Positions 1-9,252 are shown, counted from the first letter of the stretch. The stretch: 33,086 bases of DNA from Alphaproteobacteria bacterium (GCA_016927395.1 JAFGMU010000038.1:1-33086); one strand, 5' to 3'. Made by a program: numbers and translations. Notes: a model not told the origin generated them from the sequence alone.

Positions 1-192
1 AATTTTGTTCATCATGGTAAATAAATAAACAAAACCCGCAATACCAACCAGGCTGTATACAACCTTAGTTATCAAGGTTCCCATACCGAACAGGGTCACG
101 ACTAGGTCAAAATTAAACAAACCAACTAATCCCCAATTCAGGGCGCCAATGATAATCAAAGGCATAAGTATGTAGTTTTTTATTGTATCCAT
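1..192 (-). CDS. DUF378 family small membrane protein (3' truncated by window edge)
   Basis: Reverse strand reads MDTIKNYILMPLIIIGALNWGLVGLFNFDLVVTLFGMGTLITKVVYSLVGIAGFVYLFTMMNKI; paralog of the 1921-2142 protein (IIGALNWGLVGLF motif). Not in ORF track because it runs off the window. Confidence 0.85.
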   Translation of the reverse strand, partial: MDTIKNYILMPLIIIGALNWGLVGLFNFDLVVTLFGMGTLITKVVYSLVGIAGFVYLFTMMNKI

Positions 193-264
193 TTTGTTCT
201 CCTTTTTGGATGTTACCTAGAAACAATATAATATAATCATAAAAAATATCAAGTGTATGAAAAA

Positions 265-804
265 TTATGGTGCAATCCAGAACCAAGCCCATCCACTTGG
301 TGGTGTACCGGTAGGCTGACTGGTTGGAACAGCCATAAAACGCGAATCATCGCCAACAGCAACAGTATTTGCAGTGGTGCCAGTAGGTAATCTGGGGAAT
401 GGTACAACACCACTTATAAGATTCGTTGCATCTGTTTGATCAACATTTTGTACATTGTTGAGTCCAATCTGAGTCTTAGTTACATTGTGTGGATTATTTA
501 TATCACCAACATGCGAATAAACAGCCTTGGCAGATGGGTACTGTATATCCGTACTAGCACTGTTAATACTTGTTGTCTTGTTTGATATTTCTTCGAATCC
601 GCCGGCGGAAATAATTCTGTCTACGTAATCTTTTGATGAAATGTTTGCAAAAGAAGGAAGTGTTGATACGGCAAAAACAGCCACAGAAAATAAAATTATT
701 CTGCGAACTTTAACACACCAAATATTCATCAAAATTTCAAAAAACCTTGATGTTTCATGGCGATTATTTTTTTGACAAAAAAATAAACTATAAGCCATAA
801 TCAA
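265..804 (-). CDS. Secreted protein with phage-tail-fibre-like motifs; true start probably internal (Met26, about 729)
   Basis: Signal peptide-like VRRIILFSVAVFAVSTLPSFA followed by NISSKDYVDRII and HNVTKTQIGLNNVQNVDQTDATN...TTANTVAVGDDSRF, motifs typical of tail fibre/surface fibre proteins. Confidence 0.65.
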   Translation of the reverse strand: MIMAYSLFFCQKNNRHETSRFFEILMNIWCVKVRRIILFSVAVFAVSTLPSFANISSKDYVDRIISAGGFEEISNKTTSINSASTDIQYPSAKAVYSHVGDINNPHNVTKTQIGLNNVQNVDQTDATNLISGVVPFPRLPTGTTANTVAVGDDSRFMAVPTSQPTGTPPSGWAWFWIAP

Positions 805-955
805 TATTTAAAAAAATTCCCCCTAATTTTTTTTACAGAACACCCCATTATTGTTTATACAAGGCTACCAATTTTCATGATAAACGGTCAAGATTAAAAA
901 GGTGGTAATAATAGGATTAATTGTGTTTTTTATGAAATTAATCCCAAAATAATAA

Positions 956-977
956 AAATGCGGAAAAATACCGCATT
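956..977 (-). terminator. Rho-independent terminator for SIMPL gene
   Basis: AATGCGG-loop-CCGCATT followed by T-rich tract on the minus strand. Confidence 0.6.
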
Positions 978-978
978 G

Positions 979-1746
979 TTAACGCAAATAAAAAGTTATT
1001 GTTGAGACAACGCGAACTTTTTTGTTTATTGATTGTTTTTCATTGTTGGACCACTGATCAATTGGGTCACGTGATTCTATACTGAAAATTCCCTGGTTTG
1101 CACTTTGTATTTTTCCAAGTCTGGCATTTGCATCTTTTGCAAATTGACGGCCGGCATCTGTTGCATTTTTTGTTGCTTGTTCAATCATAGATATTTTTAT
1201 ATCGTTTAAACCATTAAATATGTAAATAGGTCCAGAATAATCTTCTGTTATTGTTATTCCCTGGCGTACAAGTTCACCCAGTCTGCGAGATACAGAATCA
1301 ATCAAGTTAACATTGTTTGATCTGACCATAACACCAGTTTCAATTACATATCTTCCTTCGTTTTTCTGCGACTTTAATTCTGCATCTGAATATCCAGCAA
1401 ATTTATCACGAACCTGGATTCTTAGATTCTGAATTTCTTCTGTCGAAAATCCAGCAGTTTTTAAAAACGATTTTATTTTATTCAAATCTGAATCAACGCC
1501 TGATTGTAAAGCGGTCAAATCACCGCCGACTCGGCTGATTTTTATATTCCATATTGCCATATCTGCCACGACGTCTTGTTCTGCCAATCCTTTTACTGTA
1601 ACAGTTCTTTTTGCCATTGATTGATAAACACCATTACCAATAAAGTACCCACCCAATGCAAACCCCCCAGCCAGAACAATTGCAATCATTAAAACACCAA
1701 CACGAATTTTAGATTTTGCGAATTTTATTTTTTCAAACAGTTTCAT
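979..1746 (-). CDS. SIMPL (DUF541) domain-containing protein
   Basis: N-terminal TM segment then RTVTVKGLAEQDVVADMAIWNIKISRVGGDL; SIMPL family organisation. Confidence 0.85.
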   Translation of the reverse strand: MKLFEKIKFAKSKIRVGVLMIAIVLAGGFALGGYFIGNGVYQSMAKRTVTVKGLAEQDVVADMAIWNIKISRVGGDLTALQSGVDSDLNKIKSFLKTAGFSTEEIQNLRIQVRDKFAGYSDAELKSQKNEGRYVIETGVMVRSNNVNLIDSVSRRLGELVRQGITITEDYSGPIYIFNGLNDIKISMIEQATKNATDAGRQFAKDANARLGKIQSANQGIFSIESRDPIDQWSNNEKQSINKKVRVVSTITFYLR

Positions 1747-1920
1747 TTTATATCCTCTCTTTATTTTTTATCTGCAGCAATAGTACAAAAAACATGGTGT
1801 TTTGTGAAGTAGATTTTTATTAATAATTATGGGAACAGCGTCCTGTTATAAATATACGCTAAAAAGTCTAAAATTATTGTATCTCAGCCGAGATAAAAGA
1901 TTTAATAAAAGGAGACAGAA

Positions 1921-2142
1921 ATGCATGAATTAAAAAGGTATGTATTAAAACCATTAGTAATAATTGGGGCTTTGAATTGGGGTTTGGTTGGATTGTTCAG
2001 CTTTGATTTGGTTGCGGCTATTTTTGGTAATGGAACAATGTTAACACGTGCAATTTACACAATTGTTGGAATTGCTGCTTTGGTTTATACAGGAATATTG
2101 ATGACCCAGCACGAACATGAAAACAAAGAAGATAGAAAATAA
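1921..2142 (+). CDS. DUF378 family small membrane protein
   Basis: LKPLVIIGALNWGLVGLFSFDLVAAIFGNGTMLTRAIYTIVGIAALVY; RBS aaaaggagac upstream. Confidence 0.85.
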   Translation: MHELKRYVLKPLVIIGALNWGLVGLFSFDLVAAIFGNGTMLTRAIYTIVGIAALVYTGILMTQHEHENKEDRK

Positions 2143-2157
2143 AAAATCAATCTTAAT

Positions 2158-2183
2158 AAAATCCGCCATTTTGGCGGATTTTT
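2158..2183 (+). terminator. Rho-independent terminator
   Basis: aaatccgcc-attt-tggcggattttt hairpin plus T-run after DUF378 gene. Confidence 0.75.
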
Positions 2184-2196
2184 ATATAATATTAAA

Positions 2197-4617
2197 TTAT
2201 TTCCAGTTTGTTGGAATTGCTGCATAATCTGATAATCCAGTTGCGCCAATATATGTATAAGCATCATTATAATAATACGTCTGGGGCCATACATCATAAA
2301 GATGTGTTATACCATCTGGCATTAATGCTGATTCACCAGTTAATCCGGAACAATTCTGAAATGTTCTATCAAACATACTTGCTCGTGATGAACCTGAAAT
2401 ATCACCAAATAATCCAACTGGTATTGATGTTAATCCACTGCAATTTGTAAAAGTTCCACTAAACATATAATCAGCTGGTGTTCCAGACAAATTACCAAAC
2501 AATCCTGATGGAATCGGGCCCGTTAATCCGGAACAGTTATTAAATGTTTGTTGGAACATATTATTGGCGGGTTTGCCAGATATTGTCCCAAACAGGTTCG
2601 CTGGTATTTCACCGGTCAATCCCGAACACCCACTAAAAGTACTAGTGAACATATTTATTGCGGGTATTCCAGAAATTCCGCCAAATAATCCATCTGGGAT
2701 ATTTCCAGTTAATCCAGAACAATTCTGAAATGTTTGATAAAACATATATGGTCGTGGTGTGCCAACGATACCGTCGAACAAACCATCTGAAATTGATGTT
2801 AAACCGGAACAACCATAAAATGTTCCGTAAAACATATATTGTGCCGGTGCGCCAGATAAATTACCAAATAAATCACCTGGAATTGCACCGGTCAATCCCG
2901 GACAGTTAATAAAAGTATTTTGAAACATATATTGCGCCGGTGCACCAGATAAATTACCGAACAGGTTTGCTGGGATTGTTCCGGTCAGTCCAACGCAACC
3001 TGCGAATGTACCCTTGTACATATAATCTGCTGGTGCGCCGGAAATTCCAGAAAAAAGTCCACTTGGAATTGATGTTAATCCAGAACAATTATAAAATGTA
3101 TCTTCAAACATTCTGATTGCGGGTGTTCCAGAAATTCCGGCGAATAATCCAGACGGAATTGGCCCGGTTAATCCGGAACAATTATAAAATGTCCTGGTGA
3201 ACATATATTGTGCCGGTGTGCCAGAAATCCCAGAGAATAATCCAGATGGAATTGAACCAGTCAGACCAGAACATCCCTGAAAAGTTCCTAAAAACATATT
3301 TACTGCCGGCGCACCGGAAATTCCATCAAATAATCCAGATGGTATTTCTCCGGTCAGTCCAACACAACCATTAAAAGTATTTTGAAACATAGACTGTGCT
3401 GGTGCACCAGACAAATTACCAAATAATCCAGACGGTATGGTACCACTAAGGTTTAAACAGCTATCAAATGTTTGTCCGAACATAGCAGTTGCCGGTGCAC
3501 CAGAAATCCCAGAAAACAATCCAGATGGAATTGAACCAGTTAATCCAATGCATCCCCTAAATGTTCCATAAAACATACTTATTGCCGGTGCGCCAGATAA
3601 ATTACCAAACAACCCAGATGGAATTGAACCAGTCAGACCGGTGCAACCAGCAAATGTATAATTAAACATATACTGTGCTGGTGCACCGGATAAATTACCA
3701 AATAATCCAGATGGTATCGAACCAGTTAATCCCCTGCATCCATTAAATGTATAGTTAAATATAGAATTTGCTGGCGCACCGGATAAATTACCAAACAGTC
3801 CAGATGGTATTTCCCCAGTCAGCTTTGTGCAACCATCAAAAGTTCTACTAAACATATTTGCCACTGGTGTCCCAGATATACCAGAAAATAAATATTTTGG
3901 TATTGAACCAACAAGGTTTGTGCAACCAGAAAATGTCAGATTAAAATTTGGTTGTGTTTCAGATGTACCACCAGAACCAATTGTGGGAAATATCTTTCCC
4001 AAACTACCACCAATTCGTAAAACTTTTTGGTAATTATAAGTATATGAAGGTTCATATATTTTGAATGTCGTAAATGTTGAATATCCAGTTGCAAGTCCGG
4101 TAAGTTTTACCCTGTATGAACCAGCAACAGAATATGTATGTGGATAATTCGATAAAGCGGCGGTTGTTTTTTCTATAACCTCCAGGGGGGATCCATCACC
4201 CCAATCAATATAAAACTTACCCTTGGCAGCGATTGATAGTCCAAATTTATCAGTAACATTAGTTGTTAAAATATAAAATGCAGGTTCTACAGAAACAGGT
4301 GGGTTTACAGTATTAATCAAGCTGGTAATCGCCATATCAACAGCAACAGTACTGGCAGCATTTTCGACCGCCAGTGGGCTGGAACCATATGTTGTTGGTG
4401 TTCCAGATAATTCATTTGCCTTATCAATGGTTTCCAGTAAATATTTCATATTCACAGCACCCTGGATATTTGGAATACCACTGTTGTATGGAACACCAAT
4501 TCCCCAAACTGAATTTATGGAACTATGTACGTATTCTGCACTGGCAACTTTACCAGTTGCGCCAGCATTAAAACTGATTAGTAAAAACATTAAAGAGATA
4601 AATAATTTTTTTATCAT
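2197..4617 (-). CDS. Large secreted tandem-repeat (LRR/BspA-like) surface protein with PKD-like N-terminal segment
   Basis: Signal peptide (MIKKLFISLMFLLISFNAGATG), SAEYVHSSI motif, FYIDWGDGS...HTYSVAGSYRVKL segment, then repeats of consensus FxxTFxGCxGLTGxIPSGLFGNLSGAPAxxM. Confidence 0.8.
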   Translation of the reverse strand: MIKKLFISLMFLLISFNAGATGKVASAEYVHSSINSVWGIGVPYNSGIPNIQGAVNMKYLLETIDKANELSGTPTTYGSSPLAVENAASTVAVDMAITSLINTVNPPVSVEPAFYILTTNVTDKFGLSIAAKGKFYIDWGDGSPLEVIEKTTAALSNYPHTYSVAGSYRVKLTGLATGYSTFTTFKIYEPSYTYNYQKVLRIGGSLGKIFPTIGSGGTSETQPNFNLTFSGCTNLVGSIPKYLFSGISGTPVANMFSRTFDGCTKLTGEIPSGLFGNLSGAPANSIFNYTFNGCRGLTGSIPSGLFGNLSGAPAQYMFNYTFAGCTGLTGSIPSGLFGNLSGAPAISMFYGTFRGCIGLTGSIPSGLFSGISGAPATAMFGQTFDSCLNLSGTIPSGLFGNLSGAPAQSMFQNTFNGCVGLTGEIPSGLFDGISGAPAVNMFLGTFQGCSGLTGSIPSGLFSGISGTPAQYMFTRTFYNCSGLTGPIPSGLFAGISGTPAIRMFEDTFYNCSGLTSIPSGLFSGISGAPADYMYKGTFAGCVGLTGTIPANLFGNLSGAPAQYMFQNTFINCPGLTGAIPGDLFGNLSGAPAQYMFYGTFYGCSGLTSISDGLFDGIVGTPRPYMFYQTFQNCSGLTGNIPDGLFGGISGIPAINMFTSTFSGCSGLTGEIPANLFGTISGKPANNMFQQTFNNCSGLTGPIPSGLFGNLSGTPADYMFSGTFTNCSGLTSIPVGLFGDISGSSRASMFDRTFQNCSGLTGESALMPDGITHLYDVWPQTYYYNDAYTYIGATGLSDYAAIPTNWK
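2374..3945 (-). repeat. Protein-coding tandem repeats, 17 full units (14 of 31 aa, 3 of 30 aa), about 93 bp each; 18th partial unit continues to about 2332
   Basis: Counted by hand from the translation (aa 225-748 of the 806-aa ORF). Confidence 0.9.
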
Positions 4618-4623
4618 AATTAT

Positions 4624-5004
4624 TTACGGTAATGGTAAAGTTGGAACAGTTAATGACCCTGTAATAGTATAATCACCGGCCATACTTTGTGCCCCAGCAG
4701 TTGTTAAAACAACATTTTCAGGTGTTGAAACTTGTTCAACGGTTGCAAAATCTGCAGGTTTTACACCGGAATCAACAATATTTCCATTTGCATCCAGTGC
4801 AGCCAAGTTTCCACTGACTGCATTTGTTACTTTGTCTGCTTTATTAGCAACCGCGTCTGCAATAATAGTGGCCAAATCGCCAGAACCAATTTGTGTTTGA
4901 ATTGCAGTATCTACGTAACTTTTTGATGCAATTTCAGCCACCGCGGAACTGGTTATGATAATGACTGTAAAAGATATGGTGTAAACCGCACGAAAAAGTT
5001 TCAA
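4624..5004 (-). CDS. Small secreted protein with phage-tail-fibre-like motifs
   Basis: Signal peptide, EIASKSYVDTAIQ, then SGNLAALDANGNIVDSGVKPADF and AGDYTITGSLTVPTLPLP; 6 nt upstream of the repeat protein gene. Confidence 0.7.
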   Translation of the reverse strand: MKLFRAVYTISFTVIIITSSAVAEIASKSYVDTAIQTQIGSGDLATIIADAVANKADKVTNAVSGNLAALDANGNIVDSGVKPADFATVEQVSTPENVVLTTAGAQSMAGDYTITGSLTVPTLPLP

Positions 5005-5159
5005 TTTACTCCCCTCTAAATTGAATCCTAGTAATATTATTATATTATACTATCATAGATAAGGAAAAAATCCAAATAGAATAAGAATATTATATTGACA
5101 GAAAAGTAATTTTTTTACTTATTTTACAAAGAATTAACTCAGAAATTTAATATTAAAAC

Positions 5160-6974
5160 CTATCTTTCGTTTGAAGAAAATGAATTTATAGCAGAAAAAT
5201 ATTTTCCATTTTCATCTTTAACCAAATCTTTTGGGTGTCCGTCTTCTACTATTTTACCATTTTCAAGAACAATTATACGATCCATACCTTGTGCAATAAA
5301 AGGATCGTGTGTTATTACAATCATTGTTCTTCCGTTACCATAATCTGCAAAATCTTTTATATTTGCTAATACTTCGCTGCGTAATTTTGGATCTAATCCC
5401 TTTTCAGGTTCGTCCATTATAACAATAGGTGATGGTGCTAAAAATGCTCTAGCAAGTGCTAATCTTTGTTGTTCTCCACCGGAAAGAGTGTTTGCATTAT
5501 GACCTACCTTGGTTTCCAGTTTTTCTGGTCTGGAATTAACCAAATCCAGCAGTTTTGCCTTACTTAAAGCAAATTCTATTTCCGTGTCACTTGCATCAGG
5601 TTTTACAAGTGTTAAATTTTCACGAAAACTGCGGTCTAAAAACCCCGAATTTTGTGGAATATAACGAACAAACTTTCGCAAAGAACGCAATTTAATGTCA
5701 TCATTGTTATACTCGCCGATTTTAATTTTTCCTGATGTAAGTTCATATTCACGCAATAACAAAGACATTAAAGAAGTTTTTCCAGCTCCAGAATCACCTA
5801 ATATTGCGATTTTTTGTCCCCCTGGTATTTTTAGGTTAAAATCTTTCAATACTTCTTTTTCGCCATCTTTATAACTGTGATTTACATTATTAAATTCTAT
5901 GTCTGGAATTTTATTTCCAAATTTATCCAAAGGCAAATCAATAGCATTTTCTTTATCTTTTATCAACGGAATGTGGTTTAATATTTCCATTGCATCCCTG
6001 TACTCGGTAAGATTTCTTTTTATGGATGTGAATGTATTACCAAGATTTGTGGTTGCACTTGAAAATCTACTTACAGAATCAATTAGTGTTACTAAATCAC
6101 CAATTTTTGAATGTTGTTTTTTTAATACTCTATATGCAGTTCCAAAAACAGCAGCATTAAAAAATGTATTAACCAACATAGATTTAACACTTTTTTTACG
6201 TTCTAATTCAGAAATTCTTGCCCAGTATCTTTTTAATTTACCAGTTTCGTTTTTTAATATTTCAGAATATTCTTCTTCATTTCCAGTTCTTTGAATTATA
6301 TCAGTATTACCAGTAATATCACCCATTCTGGAGTAAATAGCATCATTATTTTTATTGAATTTTTTACGCAATGGGCGCATTTTATTTTCATGCCAGAAAT
6401 TCCAAGCAATATTTGCGCTGGAATATAAAACAACACCAGCTAGTATTAATGGGCTGATTGTGCCCAATATGGCACCACTGGTAATAGTTTGCGACGTTGA
6501 GTTTGTTAAATTAGTCAGATCACGTGTGATACCTTGGACGGATTGTCGCGCACGGTTTTTTGCCTGATTAAAAGCGGGTAGGGGATTATCGTTTCTAAAA
6601 CTCTTATCTTCTCCTATATACTTGGTTCTGCAATAAGCTTCGAAATTTATAAAAATTTCTCGTCCTAATTCGGTTTCAGATTTATATTTTTGTGAATTCA
6701 TATATCCGTTAAAAATATCCATCATATATGCCATTCCACCATAAATAGCAACTTCTGGATTGGCAAGACCATTCAAACCTGTTGCGGAATTTATCCCCAG
6801 TCCCCAAATTTTTGGTCTAAATGATGCAACAGCACCATTCAAAGCGGATAATAATATAGATTTTATAAATTTTTTCTTTGGGAATGTGTCGGCGTTCAAA
6901 ATCTTGTATATAGCTCTTAAAGCTTCAGTTGCGCTGATTTTAACGTCTTTTAATTCTGTTTCTTTTTTTTTCAT
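5160..6974 (-). CDS. ABC transporter, fused permease/ATP-binding protein
   Basis: Walker A GDSGAGKTS, signature LSGGEQQRLALARAFL, Walker B PIVIMDEP, H-loop ITHD; N-terminal hydrophobic TM region. Confidence 0.9.
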   Translation of the reverse strand: MKKKETELKDVKISATEALRAIYKILNADTFPKKKFIKSILLSALNGAVASFRPKIWGLGINSATGLNGLANPEVAIYGGMAYMMDIFNGYMNSQKYKSETELGREIFINFEAYCRTKYIGEDKSFRNDNPLPAFNQAKNRARQSVQGITRDLTNLTNSTSQTITSGAILGTISPLILAGVVLYSSANIAWNFWHENKMRPLRKKFNKNNDAIYSRMGDITGNTDIIQRTGNEEEYSEILKNETGKLKRYWARISELERKKSVKSMLVNTFFNAAVFGTAYRVLKKQHSKIGDLVTLIDSVSRFSSATTNLGNTFTSIKRNLTEYRDAMEILNHIPLIKDKENAIDLPLDKFGNKIPDIEFNNVNHSYKDGEKEVLKDFNLKIPGGQKIAILGDSGAGKTSLMSLLLREYELTSGKIKIGEYNNDDIKLRSLRKFVRYIPQNSGFLDRSFRENLTLVKPDASDTEIEFALSKAKLLDLVNSRPEKLETKVGHNANTLSGGEQQRLALARAFLAPSPIVIMDEPEKGLDPKLRSEVLANIKDFADYGNGRTMIVITHDPFIAQGMDRIIVLENGKIVEDGHPKDLVKDENGKYFSAINSFSSNER

Positions 6975-7076
6975 TTTAATCTTTTATTTTGAATAATATT
7001 ATAAAGATTTTTATCAATAAAATCAAGATGATATATAATAAGTTCTTGCTCAAAACAGCTAATTATCAATAAAAAA

Positions 7077-7100
7077 TAAAACCACCATATAGGTGGTTTG
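7077..7100 (-). terminator. Terminator downstream of tRNA-Asn
   Basis: aaaccacc-atat-aggtggttt; T-rich tract on minus strand. Confidence 0.6.
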
Positions 7101-7106
7101 AAAAAT

Positions 7107-7182
7107 TGGCTCGGGCAGCTGGACTCGAACCAGCGACATACGGATTAACAGTCCGTTGTTCTACCGACTGAACTATGCCCGA
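7107..7182 (-). tRNA. tRNA-Asn (GTT), CCA encoded
   Basis: Minus strand TCGGGCATAGTTCAGTCGGTAGAACAACGGACTGTTAATCCGTATGTCGCTGGTTCGAGTCCAGCTGCCCGAGCCA; 7-bp acceptor stem, anticodon loop CTGTTAA, T-loop TTCGAGT. Confidence 0.95.
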
Positions 7183-7290
7183 ATTGCCCGCCAATCTTAT
7201 ACTTTATTTTATTTCTTTTCAAGTCTTTTTTTAAATTATTGCGAATTTGTTTTTTTAATGCTAAATTAAAGACCGGTCCAATAAAATTTT

Positions 7291-8118
7291 ATGAAAGGAA
7301 TGAAAATGCTATTAAAGGGAAAGAAAATTTTAATAACTGGTGTTGCCAATGATATGTCTATGGCATGGGCAATTGCAAAACGCGCCGCAGAAGAGGGTGC
7401 TGAAATCGCTATGCCATACGGCAGTGAACGTGTAGAAAAGCGTGTTCGTCCGCTGGGTGAAAGCATAGGTGCAAAGTTTATTCAACAATGCAATGTCCAA
7501 GATGATGCACAGTTGGATTCTTTATTTAATGCAATTGAAAAAGAATGGGGTCATTTGGACGGTATGTTGCATGCTATTGCTTTTTCTAACAAAGACGAAC
7601 TTACTGGACGTTATGCAGACACAACACGTGAAAATTTCAAAAATACAATGGATATTTCAGCATATTCTTTGGTTGATTTAACACGTCGCAGCGCAAAGTT
7701 GATGAAAAAAGGTGGCAGTGTTATAACACTGACTTACTTTGGTGGTGAAAAATCCATACCAAACTATAACGTTATGGGTGTTGCTAAATCTGCACTGGAT
7801 TCTTCGGTTCGTTATTTGGCGGCTGATTTGGGTGTTGACGGTGTTCGTGTAAATGCTATCAGTGCTGGTCCGATTATTACTTTGGCATCCAGTGGTGTTG
7901 GTGGTTTTAAATCAATATTAAAATTGAATGAAAAAATGACACCATTGCGTCGCAATATGACTTTGGACGATGTATCAGGTGCAGCAGTGTATTTATTCAG
8001 TGATCTGGCAAGTGGTGTAACAGGTGAAATACATCACGTGGATTGTGGATATTCTTCGACTGGTATGTTACCAAATGAATTGAAAGATGTTTTGTTAAAA
8101 GGTTTAGACCAAGAATAA
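7291..8118 (+). CDS. fabI: Enoyl-[acyl-carrier-protein] reductase (NADH)
   Basis: LKGKKILITGVANDMSMAWAIAK, Y-x6-K context YNVMGVAKSALDSSVRYLAADLG, RVNAISAGPIITLASSGVGGF. Confidence 0.93.
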   Translation: MKGMKMLLKGKKILITGVANDMSMAWAIAKRAAEEGAEIAMPYGSERVEKRVRPLGESIGAKFIQQCNVQDDAQLDSLFNAIEKEWGHLDGMLHAIAFSNKDELTGRYADTTRENFKNTMDISAYSLVDLTRRSAKLMKKGGSVITLTYFGGEKSIPNYNVMGVAKSALDSSVRYLAADLGVDGVRVNAISAGPIITLASSGVGGFKSILKLNEKMTPLRRNMTLDDVSGAAVYLFSDLASGVTGEIHHVDCGYSSTGMLPNELKDVLLKGLDQE

Positions 8119-8139
8119 ATTGTAAATAAAAAGAATAAA

Positions 8140-8166
8140 AAAATCCCGCAATCGCGGGATTTTTTA
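8140..8166. terminator. Bidirectional terminator between fabI and convergent gene
   Basis: aaaaaaatcccgc-aatc-gcgggatttttt. Confidence 0.75.
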
Positions 8167-8718
8167 ATGAGTTATTTGAAATTCTTGAATTATTCTAGCT
8201 TGTCGCAGGTATGGATTTTTTTTGACTGCTAGGGGCTGATGAACTGGTACAAATTTTTCATTTTTTTGTACATCTAAAATTTGTTTTAGAGAATATTTAA
8301 GGTATTTGAAAGTATTGCTCATATAACCTGGTTTTATTGAATCCCAGTTTTTCAAAGCCCCTAATAACTCGTCCTTATTAATACCTGCTTGGTTATGGAA
8401 TACAAAAATTTTTTGTAAAATATCGTTAAAAGAATAAAATAATGAGACATTTTCTTTGTCAAACTGTTTGAACCCTGATTGAGTTATACCTGCACCCAGA
8501 GTAAAAAAATATGTTTCTTTAAAATAAAAATAGTTGTTTTTTATATTTTTTACTAAATTAGAATTAACTTCTATTCTATTAAGTTCTTTAACATCATTTG
8601 TAAAAATTTTGCCATAACTTAAAATTTTCAGAACAGAATCAAAAAAAAATTGAATTTCTTTATCTAAATCAATCATTTTGTTTTCCTTGTACATAACCAC
8701 ACTCTCCGATTTTACCAT
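8164..8718 (-). CDS. Hypothetical protein, paralog A of a local family; likely start 8676 (MIDLDKE)
   Basis: Shares IxxFFDSxxxIL, ITxxGF and a Ser/Tyr-rich segment with 8738-9172 and 9277-9741. Confidence 0.65.
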   Translation of the reverse strand: MVKSESVVMYKENKMIDLDKEIQFFFDSVLKILSYGKIFTNDVKELNRIEVNSNLVKNIKNNYFYFKETYFFTLGAGITQSGFKQFDKENVSLFYSFNDILQKIFVFHNQAGINKDELLGALKNWDSIKPGYMSNTFKYLKYSLKQILDVQKNEKFVPVHQPLAVKKNPYLRQARIIQEFQITH

Positions 8719-8737
8719 ATTTTAAGGTAAAAAAATA

Positions 8738-9172
8738 CTACAAACTTGTGGACATGCTTTTGGACATTAAAAATCCAAAAGGTATGATATCTTTGAATAT
8801 GCTTTTGGATTTTGTATATTGCCAAGAACTGATAAATTTTAATAATTTATCAGTTTTTTCGTCCGGGTTTTTATCTTTGTTATAATAATCGTCTATGGCC
8901 CAAACAGTGCATATAAAAGCACTGTAAACAGAATCATCTTTATTTATAACAAAACCATCTTTTGTTATATTTACTTCTGGGTTAGCATAACGTTCTTTGA
9001 AACTGGTAAATTTTTTTGGATCAGACTTCATTATATTTATTGCTTCAATATTTCTATTAATGGCTTTTATTTTAAATTTATTTAATTTGTTTTTTTTACT
9101 TTCATTCAGTAAATTTATAGCCGAGTCAAAAAAATTCTGAATAATAGAATCATTTTTTTTATTAGTTAACAT
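8738..9172 (-). CDS. Hypothetical protein, paralog B of a local family
   Basis: IIQNFFDSAINLLNES... ITKDGF...DDSVYSAF...FISSW. Confidence 0.65.
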   Translation of the reverse strand: MLTNKKNDSIIQNFFDSAINLLNESKKNKLNKFKIKAINRNIEAINIMKSDPKKFTSFKERYANPEVNITKDGFVINKDDSVYSAFICTVWAIDDYYNKDKNPDEKTDKLLKFISSWQYTKSKSIFKDIIPFGFLMSKSMSTSL

Positions 9173-9252
9173 TTAATATCCTTTATTATCAAGATAATGT
9201 ATGTATTATAATACTTTTTATATGTTCAATCAATACTAGAATCTAGGATAAA

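Noticed and set aside
2208-2909. Plus-strand ORFs inside the repeat protein
   Set aside because: By-products of the tandem repeat in another frame.
2374-3945. CRISPR-like periodic repeats of about 93 bp
   Set aside because: Period is in frame with a secreted protein and no conserved repeat/variable spacer structure exists; no cas genes.
5160-6974. ABC transporter as dedicated type I exporter of the adjacent surface proteins
   Set aside because: The surface proteins carry Sec signal peptides and no HlyD/TolC-like partner is in the window; adjacency alone is insufficient.
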